Below, piece after piece: positions 11,071 to 19,815 of a stretch of 64,000 bases of DNA. The translations under genes and the position numbers were made by a program. Below the pieces are notes generated by a model. That model searched no databases. It saw nothing but the letters and a program-made list of their open reading frames with translations, and had not been told where the DNA came from. The stretch lies in assembly GCA_036381035.1 (NCBI GenBank), contig DASVDQ010000024.1:161742-225741 (forward strand), given 5' to 3'. The stretch's first letter is position 1. The number at the start of each line of letters is the position of its first letter. Source of the DNA: Trueperaceae bacterium (lineage in GTDB: Bacteria; Deinococcota; Deinococci; Deinococcales; Trueperaceae).

Positions 11071-12647
11071 GGCGCTCCGCCAGGGTCGTCGCCGGGTTCG
11101 CCCGGCTCGTCGGGTCCGTCCGGCTCGTCGGGCTCGTCGGGTCCTTCGGGCTGGTCGGGTCCCTCCGGCCCGCCCGGCTGCTCGGGCTCGGGCTCTCCCT
11201 GCGGCTCGGGACCCGCGCCCTCCCGGGCGCCGCCTCCCTCCTCGTCCGGCGACGGGGCGCCGGCGGGCGCGGTGAAGCGGTACGACCGCCTCAGGACCGC
11301 GACGTCGTCGTCGTCGACGTCGCCGTCGCCGTCGAGGTCCCCGCGCACGTTGACGCCGGCCTGGCCGTAGGCCGCCGCCAGCTCGAGCAGGTCGCCGAAG
11401 CCGACGACCCCGTCGCGGTCGAGGTCGGCGGGGTCGAAGGACGTCAGCGCCGCCAGCTCGGCCAGCTCGGCCTCGCCGGGCAGCGCCGCCGGGTCGGTCA
11501 ACGCCATCGCCATCACGCCGCTGGGCGTGGGCGGCAGGCCGAGGAGGGCGCCCACCTCGTGCCGCAGCGCGGCGGCCAGGAGCTCGTGCTCCTCCGGGCG
11601 CACCAGCACGCGGACCTCGCGCCCCTCGGCGAGCGTGAGGGTGAGCACGGCCGGGCCGAACAGGGCCGGGTCCCCGTAGGCGAAGGCGTGGTCGGCGTCG
11701 GGGCTCCGCGACACCTCCACGGTGTCCGGCGCGAGCTCCTCCCAGGCCGCGGCGGCCGCCGCGAGCCTGTCGGACAGCAGCAGCGGGCCCCCCGCGTCGT
11801 CGACCGCGTACGCGGCCTCCACCCGTGCCGCGGGCGCCGGCGGGGCCGGCTCGGCCTCGGACGCCTCGCCGACCTCCTCTTCGGGCGGCGCGGGCTCGGC
11901 CCCGCCCTCCTCGCCGGGCGGCGCGGGCTCGGCCCCGCCCTCCTCCCCGGGCGGCGCGGGCCGTCCGCCTTCCTCTCCAGGCGGCGCGTCGGGCCCGTCG
12001 CCGCCGGGCTCGCCCGCGGGCGGAGCCGCGTCAGCCGGCGGCGGGGCCTCGCCGGCCAGGGCCCGGCGCACGACCTCGAGCACGGACTCCACCGCCGTGG
12101 GGCCTTCCGCGCGCACGAGGGCGCCGGCGGGGTCGAGCCCCAGGAAGCGCCCCTGGGCGTCGACGAGGCCCGCCCCGTCCTCGCGCCACAGGCCCTGGGC
12201 GAAGCCGACGACCGGCGACGCCAGGCCCGCCGCGGCGTGTAGCGCCACGAGTACCTCGTCGCCGGGGCGCCAGGCCGGGCTGCCCGGCACGATCAGGCGC
12301 CTGCCCTCCGCCTCGCCGCCCAGGACCTCGATCACGACCTCCTCGCGCGGCGCCTCGTCCTCGCCGGCCTCCGGGTCGTCGGTGAGCCACTCGCGCACCT
12401 CGAGCGTCACGACGGTCCACACCCCCGCGTCGTCGGCGCGGGTCGTCACGTCGGCGACCCTGGCCGTGAGCACGGCGTCGGCGAGGTCGAGGACCTCGTA
12501 GGGCGTCAGGGCCACGTACGTGGTGGCGAGCGCGGTGCCGGGCGTGCCCAGGAGCAGCGCCAGGGCGCCGAGGAGCGCGCCGCGGGCCCGTGCGCCCCTG
12601 ACGCGCGCACCGCGGAGGCTCGTACGACCGCTCCACGAGGCGAGCAC
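11067..12647 (-). CDS. Secreted protein with a degenerate matrixin-like domain and a dockerin-like module
   Basis: The 526-residue product starts with a signal peptide (hydrophobic run ending GTPGTALA, then TTYVAL). Residues about 40-190 form a domain I cannot name (VLTARVADVTT, VVIEVLGGEAEG). A Pro/Glu/Gly linker follows with repeats of PAPPGEEGGAE. The next segment resembles the end of a matrixin metalloprotease, RHEVGALLGLP, but lacks the second and third zinc histidines. A dockerin-type pair of calcium loops comes next: DLDRDGVVGFGDL and DLDGDGDVDDDDV. The C-terminal 50 residues are an acidic Pro/Gly-rich tail. GTG at 12647 lies 26 bases after the stop of the cohesin-like lipoprotein gene, so the pair forms one operon. 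Domain names are from motif reading only. Confidence 0.75.
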   Translation of the reverse strand: MLASWSGRTSLRGARVRGARARGALLGALALLLGTPGTALATTYVALTPYEVLDLADAVLTARVADVTTRADDAGVWTVVTLEVREWLTDDPEAGEDEAPREEVVIEVLGGEAEGRRLIVPGSPAWRPGDEVLVALHAAAGLASPVVGFAQGLWREDGAGLVDAQGRFLGLDPAGALVRAEGPTAVESVLEVVRRALAGEAPPPADAAPPAGEPGGDGPDAPPGEEGGRPAPPGEEGGAEPAPPGEEGGAEPAPPEEEVGEASEAEPAPPAPAARVEAAYAVDDAGGPLLLSDRLAAAAAAWEELAPDTVEVSRSPDADHAFAYGDPALFGPAVLTLTLAEGREVRVLVRPEEHELLAAALRHEVGALLGLPPTPSGVMAMALTDPAALPGEAELAELAALTSFDPADLDRDGVVGFGDLLELAAAYGQAGVNVRGDLDGDGDVDDDDVAVLRRSYRFTAPAGAPSPDEEGGGAREGAGPEPQGEPEPEQPGGPEGPDQPEGPDEPDEPDGPDEPGEPGDDPGGAP

Positions 12648-12673
12648 CCGCGTGGTCCGTCCCCTGCGCGGCC

Positions 12674-13477
12674 TCACAGGAGGCCCTCGCCCTCGCCCGG
12701 CTCCGCGGGCTGCCGGGGCCGCGGCGTGCCGCCCTCGGTGAGCTCGGCCGTCTCCCTGACGAGGCCGCCGCCGCGGCGGGAGGCGAACTCGGTGATGCTC
12801 GTGAGCCTGAGCACGGCGGGGGGCGCCAGCGGCACGAGCTCGAAGCGGAACAGCTCCGCCTCGCCCGAGACGGTCCCGCCGAGCGCCGCCAGGTCGACCT
12901 GCAGGCGTCCCGGGCCGACATCGGTGAACAGCGCCACGTCGTCCCGCGACGGGCGCACGCTGTCCTCGACCAGGGCGAAGGCGCCGGCGTCCCAGGTGAC
13001 GAGCGTCGACAGGCCCTGCAGCGCGCGGGCGGCGCCCAGGCGGGCGCGCAGCGTCACGCTGCCCCTGACCTCGGTGTCGGGCGGGGCGAACGAGAGCGCC
13101 GGCGGCGGGGGCTGGACGACGCGCAGCACGAACTCCTGGAACGTCGAGGAGAGGTCGGCGTCGGAGACGACGAGCGTGAACTCGTAGGTGCCGACCTCGG
13201 TGGGCGTGCCCTGGAGCACGCCGCCGACGAGCTCGATCCCGGGAGGCAGCGCGCCGCCCTCGAGGCGGAACTCGTACGGCCGCAGGCCGCCGACGGCGTG
13301 CACGGGGGCGCGGTAGGGCTCGTTCACGATCGCCTCGGGCACGTCGGGGGCGAGGAAGCGCAGGGCCTCGCCCGGGGCGGCCAGCTCGCCGGCGCAGGCC
13401 GCCAGCAGCAGCGCCAGCGACGCCGCGCGCGCCGCCCGCCACGGCCCCCTCGCTCCGCCCGAAGACCTCCTGCCCAC
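12674..13477 (-). CDS. Lipoprotein with Ig-like and cohesin-like domains
   Basis: The 267-residue product has a lipoprotein signal: hydrophobic SLALLLAAC with the lipid-modified Cys at residue 28. Residues about 46-121 match a putative Ig domain (LPPGIELVGGVLQGTPTEVG, then GTYEFTLVVSDA). Residues about 125-235 resemble a cohesin module: SVTLRARLGAARALQGLSTL, TWDAGAFALVED, then a closing ELFRFELVPL strand. Cohesins bind dockerins, and the next gene downstream encodes a dockerin-like module. The likely start is GTG at 13477, shortly before which (minus strand) TAGGCT could be a -10. The cohesin call is an inference from pattern and neighbour; a generic beta-sandwich of similar wording is possible. 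Confidence 0.7.
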   Translation of the reverse strand: MGRRSSGGARGPWRAARAASLALLLAACAGELAAPGEALRFLAPDVPEAIVNEPYRAPVHAVGGLRPYEFRLEGGALPPGIELVGGVLQGTPTEVGTYEFTLVVSDADLSSTFQEFVLRVVQPPPPALSFAPPDTEVRGSVTLRARLGAARALQGLSTLVTWDAGAFALVEDSVRPSRDDVALFTDVGPGRLQVDLAALGGTVSGEAELFRFELVPLAPPAVLRLTSITEFASRRGGGLVRETAELTEGGTPRPRQPAEPGEGEGLL

Positions 13478-13503
13478 GCGGGTGAAAGCCTACCCTATGC
13501 CGC

Positions 13504-16242
13504 ATGGGCACCGACCCGCCGACCGCCACCCTGCGCCGCGTCGCCGTCGCGGACCGGGGCGCGCGCTCGGCGCAGGCCGGTACGCTCGAGGTGCCGCTGT
13601 CGCCGGCGGTGCCGCGCGACCTCCGCCGCCGCCTGCACGTCACCAGGGCGTCGCGCGAGCGCTACGCCGTGCCCGCGGACTCCTTCGGCCTCGGCGGACG
13701 GCTGCTGCGCGTCGACGCCGCGTCCGCGGCGCGCATCGCCGCGGCGCTGAGGTCCGAGGGCGGGGCCGGTGAGGGCGCCTCCGCCGCCCTCGTCGCCGCG
13801 TCCGTCGTGCTGCACGAGCTGATGCACGCCGTGCTCGCCACGGCGCCGTGGCGGGACGCCGCGCTGGGCGAGCTGCGGCGGCGCCTGGGGGAGGGCGGCG
13901 CCGACGCGGCGCTCGCGGCCTTCGGCAGCGTCTACCAGGTGCCCGGGCACGGAGGCGACCCCGCGGAGCTCGCCGAGGAGCTGGCCCTCCTCGGACTGGC
14001 CGCCGACGACGCCGCTCTCGCCCCGCTGGCCGCCCTGTTCGACCCCGGAGGGTCCAGGTCCGTTCTGGAGCCCGCCTGGACGGCGCTCCACACCGGGCTC
14101 GCCGCCACGGACGCGCCCGCCCTCCCCGGCCCCGACGCGGGCGGGCAGGGGGCCCAGGCGCCGGGCGGGCCTGCGGCCGCCGCCGTCATCGCGTCGGCGG
14201 GCGCAGCGAGCCTGCTGGACCTCCTGACGCTGCCCCGGCGCCTGCACCCGACCTCGCTGGCCGCGCGCCTCGAGGCCGCGCTGGCGCTGTGGCGCCACGT
14301 GCTCGGGCCGGGCGCCGGGGAGCTGGTGAGGCGGGCGCTGCGCGCGCTCGACCAGCTGCGCGAGGAGGAGCGGCGCGCGCCCGGCGCCGGCGGTCCGCCC
14401 GGCCCGCCGCCGGCCTGGCAGCGCGCCGCCGGCCCGCGGGGCGAGCCGCGCTACGCGCGCGAGGAGCCGTGGATGCGCTCGGCGCGGATCGTCGCGAAGG
14501 TCCTCCCGGTGTGGCTGGCGCAGCTGTCGGCCTGGCACGGCGTGAGCGTCACGCGCCTCGACGAGGTGCCGGAAGAAGCCCTCGCCGACCTGGCCGCCGA
14601 CGGCTTCGACACCCTCTGGCTCGTCGGCGTGTGGGAGCGCAGCGCGGCCTCCCGCGCGGTCAAGCGGCTCCAGGGCCTGCGGGCCGACCTCGGCAGCGCC
14701 TACGCCGTGCACGACCACGTCGTGGCCGACGCGCTCGGCGGCGAGGAGGCGCTGGCGCGCCTGCGCGAGAGGGCCGCGCGTCATGGGATCAGGCTGGCAG
14801 CGGACCTGGTGGCGAACCACACGGCGATCGACTCGCGCTGGGTCGAGGAGCACCCCGACTGGTTCGTGCAGGCCGAGGAGCCGCCGTTCCCCGCCTACTC
14901 GTTCACGGGGCCGGACCTGAGTCCCGGCCGGCCGTTCGCCGTGCGCATCGAGGACGGCTACCTGACGGGCCGCGACGCGGCCGTCGTCTTCGAGCGCCTG
15001 GACCGCGCCACGGGCGAGCGGCGGTACCTCTACCACGGCAACGACGGCACCGGCCTGCCGTGGAACGACACGGCCCAGGTCGACTTCCTGAACCCCGAGG
15101 CCAGGCGCGCCGTCGTCGACACGGTCGTGGCGGCCGCGCGCCGCTTCCCGGTGCTGCGCTTCGACGCGGCCATGACGCTGGTGCGGGACCACGTCAGGCG
15201 CCTGTGGCACCCGCGCCCCGGCGAGGGCGGCGCCGTGCCGTCGCGCAGCGCGCTGGCGCGCGGGGAGGAGGCGTTCGACACCCTCCTGCCCGGCGAGTTC
15301 TGGGCCGAGGTCGTGGAGGCGGTCGAGGAGCGCGCCCCCGGCACGATGCTGATCGCCGAGGCGTTCTGGCTGCTGGAGGAGGCGTTCGTCGGGCGCCTCG
15401 GCATGCACCGCGCCTACAACAGCGCCTTCATGCGGCTCCTGGCGTCCCGCCGCGACGGCGAGCTGCGCCGCCACCTGCGGGACGTGCTGCGGCGCGACCC
15501 CCGCGTGCTCGAGCGCTACGTGAACTACCTGACCACGCCGGACGAGCCGAGCGCCCGCGCCGCGTTCGGCGCCGGCGACCGCTACTTCGGGCTCGCCACG
15601 CTGCTGTGCACGCTGCCCGGCACGCCGCTGTTCGGTCACGGCCAGGCCGAGGGGCTGGAGGAGTCGTACGGCATGGAGTTCGCGGCGCCGCGCATGGGCG
15701 AGCGACCCGACACCGACTTCAGGGAGCGGCACCGGCGCGAGCTCGCTCCCCTCCTGAGGGAACGCGAGCGCTTCGCCGCGGCCGACGGCCTGACGCTCCT
15801 GCGGGTGCTGGGCGCGGGCGGCGCGGAGCTCGAGCGCGTGCACGCCCACTGCTTCGCTTCCCGCGAGGGCCGCGGGGCGGCTCTCGTCGCCTTCAACCAC
15901 TCCGATGAGCCGGTCGCCGGCACGCTGGTCGCGCCCGCCGGGCCGGCGTGGGAGGCGCTGGGGCTGCCGCTGCCGCGGGACGGCGAGCGCCTCGTCGCGC
16001 GCCGCCACCCACACGGCGACGCCGCGTCGTGGACGAGGGAAGACCTCCTCGGCGGCTGGCGCGTGGAGCTGCGTCCGTTCGAGGCCGTCGTCTACCTCGA
16101 CGTGAGGCTCGAGGCGCTGCCGACCGCGGCGGCGGCTCCCCCCGCGCCGCGGCGCCGCGCCCCCGGCGACGCGCCGGCGCGGGCGGCGGCTAAGAGGCGC
16201 GCCCGCTCACGGCGGCGAGGCGGCGGCTCTGCAGGTGCGTGA
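13504..16242 (+). CDS. GH13 alpha-amylase-family enzyme with an HExxH-containing N-terminal region
   Basis: The 912-residue protein has a GH13 barrel from about residue 340. The expected catalytic residues are seen: nucleophile Asp554 (VLRFDAAMTL), acid/base Glu619 (LIAEAFW) and third Asp680 (YLTTPDEPSA, replacing the usual NHD wording). LVANHTAIDSRW matches conserved region I, and a beta-sandwich C domain follows. The first 330 residues are unusual: VVLHELMHAVL contains HExxH at 104-108, as in zinc metallopeptidases, followed by helical Ala-rich sequence. It probably acts on alpha-glucans, glycogen or trehalose-type substrates in the cytosol, since no signal peptide is seen. ATG 13504 lies 7 bases after TACCCT, a possible leaderless promoter. 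Its end overlaps ruvC by 53 bases. Confidence 0.85.
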   Translation: MGTDPPTATLRRVAVADRGARSAQAGTLEVPLSPAVPRDLRRRLHVTRASRERYAVPADSFGLGGRLLRVDAASAARIAAALRSEGGAGEGASAALVAASVVLHELMHAVLATAPWRDAALGELRRRLGEGGADAALAAFGSVYQVPGHGGDPAELAEELALLGLAADDAALAPLAALFDPGGSRSVLEPAWTALHTGLAATDAPALPGPDAGGQGAQAPGGPAAAAVIASAGAASLLDLLTLPRRLHPTSLAARLEAALALWRHVLGPGAGELVRRALRALDQLREEERRAPGAGGPPGPPPAWQRAAGPRGEPRYAREEPWMRSARIVAKVLPVWLAQLSAWHGVSVTRLDEVPEEALADLAADGFDTLWLVGVWERSAASRAVKRLQGLRADLGSAYAVHDHVVADALGGEEALARLRERAARHGIRLAADLVANHTAIDSRWVEEHPDWFVQAEEPPFPAYSFTGPDLSPGRPFAVRIEDGYLTGRDAAVVFERLDRATGERRYLYHGNDGTGLPWNDTAQVDFLNPEARRAVVDTVVAAARRFPVLRFDAAMTLVRDHVRRLWHPRPGEGGAVPSRSALARGEEAFDTLLPGEFWAEVVEAVEERAPGTMLIAEAFWLLEEAFVGRLGMHRAYNSAFMRLLASRRDGELRRHLRDVLRRDPRVLERYVNYLTTPDEPSARAAFGAGDRYFGLATLLCTLPGTPLFGHGQAEGLEESYGMEFAAPRMGERPDTDFRERHRRELAPLLRERERFAAADGLTLLRVLGAGGAELERVHAHCFASREGRGAALVAFNHSDEPVAGTLVAPAGPAWEALGLPLPRDGERLVARRHPHGDAASWTREDLLGGWRVELRPFEAVVYLDVRLEALPTAAAAPPAPRRRAPGDAPARAAAKRRARSRRRGGGSAGA

Positions 16243-16723
16243 GGGCGAGCGCCAGGGCGTCGGCCTCGTGGTCGCTGGCCGGCCGCCGCGGCAGACGCAG
16301 CAGCGCGCGGACCATGTAGGCGACCTGCCCCTTGTCGGCGCGGCCGGTGCCGACCAGCGCCTGCTTGACCTCGAGGGGACCGTACTCGTGCACGGGCAGG
16401 CCCAGGTCGGCGGCGCAGAGCAGCACGACGCCGTACGCCTGTCCGACCTTGAACGACGTCGCCTTCTGGCGGTGGAAGAACTGGGACTCGAGCACGACGG
16501 CGTCCGGCCGGTGCTCGGCGAGGAAGGCCATGACCTCGTCCCTGAGCGCGCGCAGGCGCGCCGAGGCGGGCAGCCTGGCGCTGGTCGTGACCAGGCGCGA
16601 GCCGAGGAGGCGCGCGTCCGGGCGCGCCTCCTCGACGGCTCCCAGTCCCAGGTGAGCGAGCCCCGGGTCCACGCCGACGGCGCGGAAGCCCCGCGCGCGC
16701 GGCGCCGGCGTGCCCCTCTCCAC
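16190..16723 (-). CDS. ruvC: Holliday junction resolvase RuvC
   Basis: RuvC cuts four-way DNA junctions during recombinational repair, with the RuvAB motor. The 177-residue protein shows the RNase H-like fold landmarks: VGVDPGLAHLGLG with catalytic Asp19, VVLESQFFHRQ with the catalytic Glu, then KGQVAYMVRALL and the final DHEADALALALTH. The start is GTG at 16723, two bases after the glnA stop, so it relies on glnA transcription or coupling. Its 3' end runs 53 bases into the convergent GH13 gene. Pairing of ruvC with glnA is not a functional link I can explain. Confidence 0.95.
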   Translation of the reverse strand: MERGTPAPRARGFRAVGVDPGLAHLGLGAVEEARPDARLLGSRLVTTSARLPASARLRALRDEVMAFLAEHRPDAVVLESQFFHRQKATSFKVGQAYGVVLLCAADLGLPVHEYGPLEVKQALVGTGRADKGQVAYMVRALLRLPRRPASDHEADALALALTHLQSRRLAAVSGRAS

Positions 16724-16725
16724 GC

Positions 16726-18066
16726 TCAGTATTCTGCCAGGTACCGGTTCAGCTCCCAAGCGTGCACGGCGATCCTGTAGTCGTCGTACTCGAGGGTCTT
16801 CGCCGCCACGTACTGCTTGAAGACGTGCTCGCCGAGCGCCTCGACGACGACCTTGTCGCGCTTGAGGTTGCCCATCGCCTCGCGCAGCGTCATGGGCAGC
16901 TCGCGGATCTTGTGCCGCCTGCGGTCGCGCACGCTCATGTGGTAGATGTTCCGGTTCACCGGCGGCGGCGGCACGAGCTGCCGCTCGAGGCCGTCGATCC
17001 CGGCCGCGCAGATCGCCGCCAGCGCCAGGTACGGGTTGCACGACGGGTCGGGCATGCGCAGCTCGGCGCGCGTGCTGTTGCCGCGGCGCGCCGGGACGCG
17101 GATCATCGCGCTGCGGTTCGACACCGACCAGGCGATGTTCGTGGGCGCTTCGAAGCCGGGCGTGAGGCGCTTGTACGAGTTCACCGTCGGGTTCGTCACG
17201 GCCACGACGGCCGTGGCGTGCTCGAGCACGCCGGCGATCCAGTGCTCCATGACCGTGGAGAGCTGGTGGCGCCCGCCTTCGTCGTAGAACGCGTTCTTGC
17301 CGTCCTTGAACACGCTCATGTGGCAGTGCATGCCGGAGCCGTTGATGCCCTGCACGGGCTTCGGCATGAACGTGGCGTGCAGGCCGTGGTTCATGGCGAT
17401 GCGCTTGACCACGGTGCGGAACGTGAGGATGTTGTCGGCGGTGGTGACGGCGGGCGCGTACTTGAAGTCGATCTCGTGCTGGCCCGGCGCGACCTCGTGG
17501 TGGGCGGCCTCGATCTCGAAGCCCATGTCGACGAGCGCGTTGACCATGTCGCGCCTGGCGTCCTCGCCGCGGTCCACGGGCGCGAGGTCGAAGTAGCCGG
17601 CGGCGTCGGTGGTCGTGGTGGTCGGCACGCCGCCCTCGCCGCGCTGGAAGAGGAAGAACTCGGGCTCTGGTCCGACGTAGAAGTCGTCGTAGCCCAGCGA
17701 CCGCAGCCTCTCGATCTGGCGCTTGAGCACGTAGCGCGGGTCGCCCGGGAACGGCGAGCCGTCCGGGAGCGTGATGTCGCAGATGAGGCGCGCGACGGTG
17801 CCGCGGCCCGGTCCCTCCATCGCGGCCGGCAGGACCAGGAACGTGTCGAAGTCCGGCTTGAGGAGCATGTCGGACTCCTCGATGCGGGCGAAGCCCTGGA
17901 TCGAGGAGCCGTCGAACATGATCTCGCCGTCGAGGGCCTTCTCGAACTGCGAGCGCGGCACCTCCACGTTCTTGATCTGCCCGAGGATGTCGGAGAACTG
18001 AAGGCGTAGGAAGTTGACGTCGTGCTCCTTGAGGCTTGCGCGGACCTCGTCTACCGTCGTTGCCAT
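16726..18066 (-). CDS. glnA: Glutamine synthetase type I
   Basis: GlnA makes glutamine from glutamate, ammonia and ATP as a cytosolic dodecamer. The 446-residue length and lack of the roughly 25-residue insertion place it in the GSI-alpha group (Bacillus type), normally regulated by feedback and repressors rather than adenylylation. Motifs: FDGSSIQGFARIEESDM, the metal-binding EPEFFLF, the ATP-binding GQHEIDFKYA, NGSGMHCHMSVF, and the C-terminal RLTPGFEAPTNIAW. ATG at 18066 has AAGGA 6 bases upstream. A TTGACA-containing promoter lies about 65-90 bases before it. ruvC follows by two bases. Confidence 0.97.
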   Translation of the reverse strand: MATTVDEVRASLKEHDVNFLRLQFSDILGQIKNVEVPRSQFEKALDGEIMFDGSSIQGFARIEESDMLLKPDFDTFLVLPAAMEGPGRGTVARLICDITLPDGSPFPGDPRYVLKRQIERLRSLGYDDFYVGPEPEFFLFQRGEGGVPTTTTTDAAGYFDLAPVDRGEDARRDMVNALVDMGFEIEAAHHEVAPGQHEIDFKYAPAVTTADNILTFRTVVKRIAMNHGLHATFMPKPVQGINGSGMHCHMSVFKDGKNAFYDEGGRHQLSTVMEHWIAGVLEHATAVVAVTNPTVNSYKRLTPGFEAPTNIAWSVSNRSAMIRVPARRGNSTRAELRMPDPSCNPYLALAAICAAGIDGLERQLVPPPPVNRNIYHMSVRDRRRHKIRELPMTLREAMGNLKRDKVVVEALGEHVFKQYVAAKTLEYDDYRIAVHAWELNRYLAEY

Positions 18067-18126
18067 ATAGTCCTTTCGCCGAACCCAGCGTCACGCCGGG
18101 GCGAGCTTCCCCGGATAACGGCCGAA

Positions 18127-18155
18127 GCGTAACGGCATATCCGGCCAAGTGTCAA
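18127..18155 (-). promoter_or_regulatory. Putative glnA promoter
   Basis: On the minus strand TTGACA (18155-18150) is followed after 17 bases by TTACGC (18132-18127), about 60 bases before the glnA start codon. The -35 is a perfect match; the -10 is weak (two or three of six), so the exact -10 may differ. Confidence 0.4.
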
Positions 18156-18277
18156 CGGTGAGCCGCACACCTGTGCACTATCAGCATGACACCGTGTGGC
18201 CGAGGGACGGCCGGGCGCCGCGGCCGACGCGGCTCGTCGCCCTCGGCCCGCCGCGCGCGCCGGGCGCCCCAAGCGCG

Positions 18278-18306
18278 TTGACAGCGCCATTGGGCGCGAC
18301 TAGGAT
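18278..18306 (+). promoter_or_regulatory. livK promoter
   Basis: TTGACA at 18278-18283, a 17-base spacer and TAGGAT at 18301-18306 form a near-consensus housekeeping promoter about 50 bases before the livK start. The same intergenic region of 292 bases holds the divergent glnA promoter; nothing else is seen in it. Confidence 0.7.
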
Positions 18307-18358
18307 GCTCGCAACCGCCGCCAGAGACAGCATCGCATCCGAGGGAGGACGTCAGTCG

Positions 18359-19612
18359 ATGAAGAGAGCACTCTGTGTCTTGGCCGTCGCGCTCGTGGGG
18401 CTCGCCATGGCTCAGCCGCCCGTCTCGCGGGTGGGCACGCTGATGGCCTACACCGGCGCGCTGGCCGAGTTCGGTCCCGCGATCAACAACGGCGCGCAGC
18501 TCGCCGCCGACCAGGTGAACGCGGCCGCCACCGCCGTCTTCGGCGGCCCGCTCATCGAGATCGTCACCGAGGACTCGGCGACGAACCCCTCGCAGGGCGT
18601 CGACAGGGCCCGCAAGCTCGTGAACACGGACGGCGTCGTCGCCATAGTCGGCGCCCTCTCCAGCGGCGTCTCCGTCACCGTGGCCGAGTCGGTGACGATC
18701 CCCGGCCAGGTCCTCCAGATCTCGCCGGCCAGCACCTCGCCGCTCATCACCACGCTGCCGGACACCGAGGACTTCATCTACCGCACGGTGTCCTCCGACG
18801 CGCTGCAGGGCGTCGTGCTCGCGCAGCTCGCCCGCGGCGAGCTCGTCGACGGCCTCTCCTACGACAGGGCCGCCGTCATCTACGTGAACAACCCCTACGG
18901 CCAGGGCCTGGCCGAGGCGTTCACGCGGGCCTTCGAGGCGCGCGGCGGCACGGTCACGGCCAGCGTCGGCCACCCCGAGGAGCCGCAGCCCACGTACGCG
19001 GGCCTGCTCGACCAGCTCTTCGCCGGCGACCCCGAGGTCGTGATCGCCGCCTCGTACCCCGGCAACGCCACGGTCTTCATGCAGGAGGCCCGTGACCTCT
19101 ACGGCTTCACGAACTGGATGATGACCGACGGCACTAAGTCGCTCGACCTCGTCGAGGCGCTCGGCGCCGATACGGTCGAGGGCCTCTACGGCACGGCGCC
19201 CGGCGCCGACCCGCAGTGGGAGGGCTACGTGCGCTTCTCCGAGGCGTACGAGGGCGCCTACGGCGAGCGCCCGCCGCTGCCCTACATCGACACCGCCTAC
19301 GACGCCGTGGCCGTGATCGGCCTGGCCATGGCGAAGGCGTACATCGACGGCGTGGACATCACCCCGGCCAACATCCGCGACCGCCTGCGCGAGGTCTCGA
19401 ACCCCGAGGGCGAGCCGGTGGGCGTGGGCGACTTCGAGCAGGCCTTCCGCCTGCTCCAGCTCGGCGCCGACATCAACTACACGGGCGCCGCGGGCGAGGT
19501 CGACTTCGACGACGCCGGCGACGTCGTGACGCCCGTCGAGGTGTGGCAGTACCAGGACGGCGACATCGTCACGAACCAGATCCGCACCGCCGACCAGATC
19601 CCGGCGGAGTGA
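18359..19612 (+). CDS. livK: Branched-chain amino acid-type ABC transporter, substrate-binding protein
   Basis: The 417-residue periplasmic binding protein starts with a signal peptide (ALCVLAVALVGLAMA, then QPPVSRVG). The mature part is a type I periplasmic-binding fold: VGTLMAYTGALAEFGPAIN, VAIVGALSSGVSVTVAESV, and the AASYPGNATVFMQEARDLY segment. ATG 18359 has GGAGG about 10 bases upstream. It should feed the permease/ATPase set livM-livH-livF-livG encoded convergently just downstream. The ligand may be branched-chain amino acids, but family members also bind other amino acids and amides. A strong hairpin follows the stop codon. Confidence 0.9.
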   Translation: MKRALCVLAVALVGLAMAQPPVSRVGTLMAYTGALAEFGPAINNGAQLAADQVNAAATAVFGGPLIEIVTEDSATNPSQGVDRARKLVNTDGVVAIVGALSSGVSVTVAESVTIPGQVLQISPASTSPLITTLPDTEDFIYRTVSSDALQGVVLAQLARGELVDGLSYDRAAVIYVNNPYGQGLAEAFTRAFEARGGTVTASVGHPEEPQPTYAGLLDQLFAGDPEVVIAASYPGNATVFMQEARDLYGFTNWMMTDGTKSLDLVEALGADTVEGLYGTAPGADPQWEGYVRFSEAYEGAYGERPPLPYIDTAYDAVAVIGLAMAKAYIDGVDITPANIRDRLREVSNPEGEPVGVGDFEQAFRLLQLGADINYTGAAGEVDFDDAGDVVTPVEVWQYQDGDIVTNQIRTADQIPAE

Positions 19613-19648
19613 CGGTCATGGGCCCGCGGCCGCGGGCCGCGAGGTGAA

Positions 19649-19680
19649 GAGGCGGGGAGCCCGCGCGGGCTCCCCGCCTC
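19649..19680 (+). terminator. Hairpin terminator after livK
   Basis: A perfect 16-base inverted repeat (GAGGCGGGGAGCCCGC and its complement) occupies 19649-19680, 37 bases after the livK stop. It is followed by a short pyrimidine run, CTTCT. As a near-perfect palindrome it could also stop transcripts from the other side. Confidence 0.65.
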
Positions 19681-19741
19681 CTTCTGCCGGAACCGCCGCC
19701 CGGCCGGTGGCGGGGCGCGCCCGCGGACCGGGCCAGAGGCA

Positions 19742-19767
19742 GGGGCGGCGCCCGCTAGCGCCGCCCC
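19742..19767. terminator. Hairpin between livK and livM, probably bidirectional terminator
   Basis: GGGGCGGCGC at 19742-19751 and its exact complement at 19758-19767 form a 10-bp stem with a 6-base loop. It lies 48 bases beyond the livM stop on the minus strand. There is no clear T tract on either side. Confidence 0.4.
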
Positions 19768-19815
19768 CGTGGCCGGCGCGGCGAGACGAGCGGCGCCGGC
19801 GGGGCGCCTACCTCC

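Noticed and set aside
11559-12501. Long plus-strand open frames across the dockerin-type gene (Pro/Arg-rich)
   Set aside because: They are shadows of the minus-strand secreted-protein gene: composition is extreme, there is no ribosome site, and the minus-strand frame has a signal peptide and domains.
16234-16780. Plus-strand frame over ruvC
   Set aside because: It is antisense to a gene with all catalytic residues and has no ribosome site.
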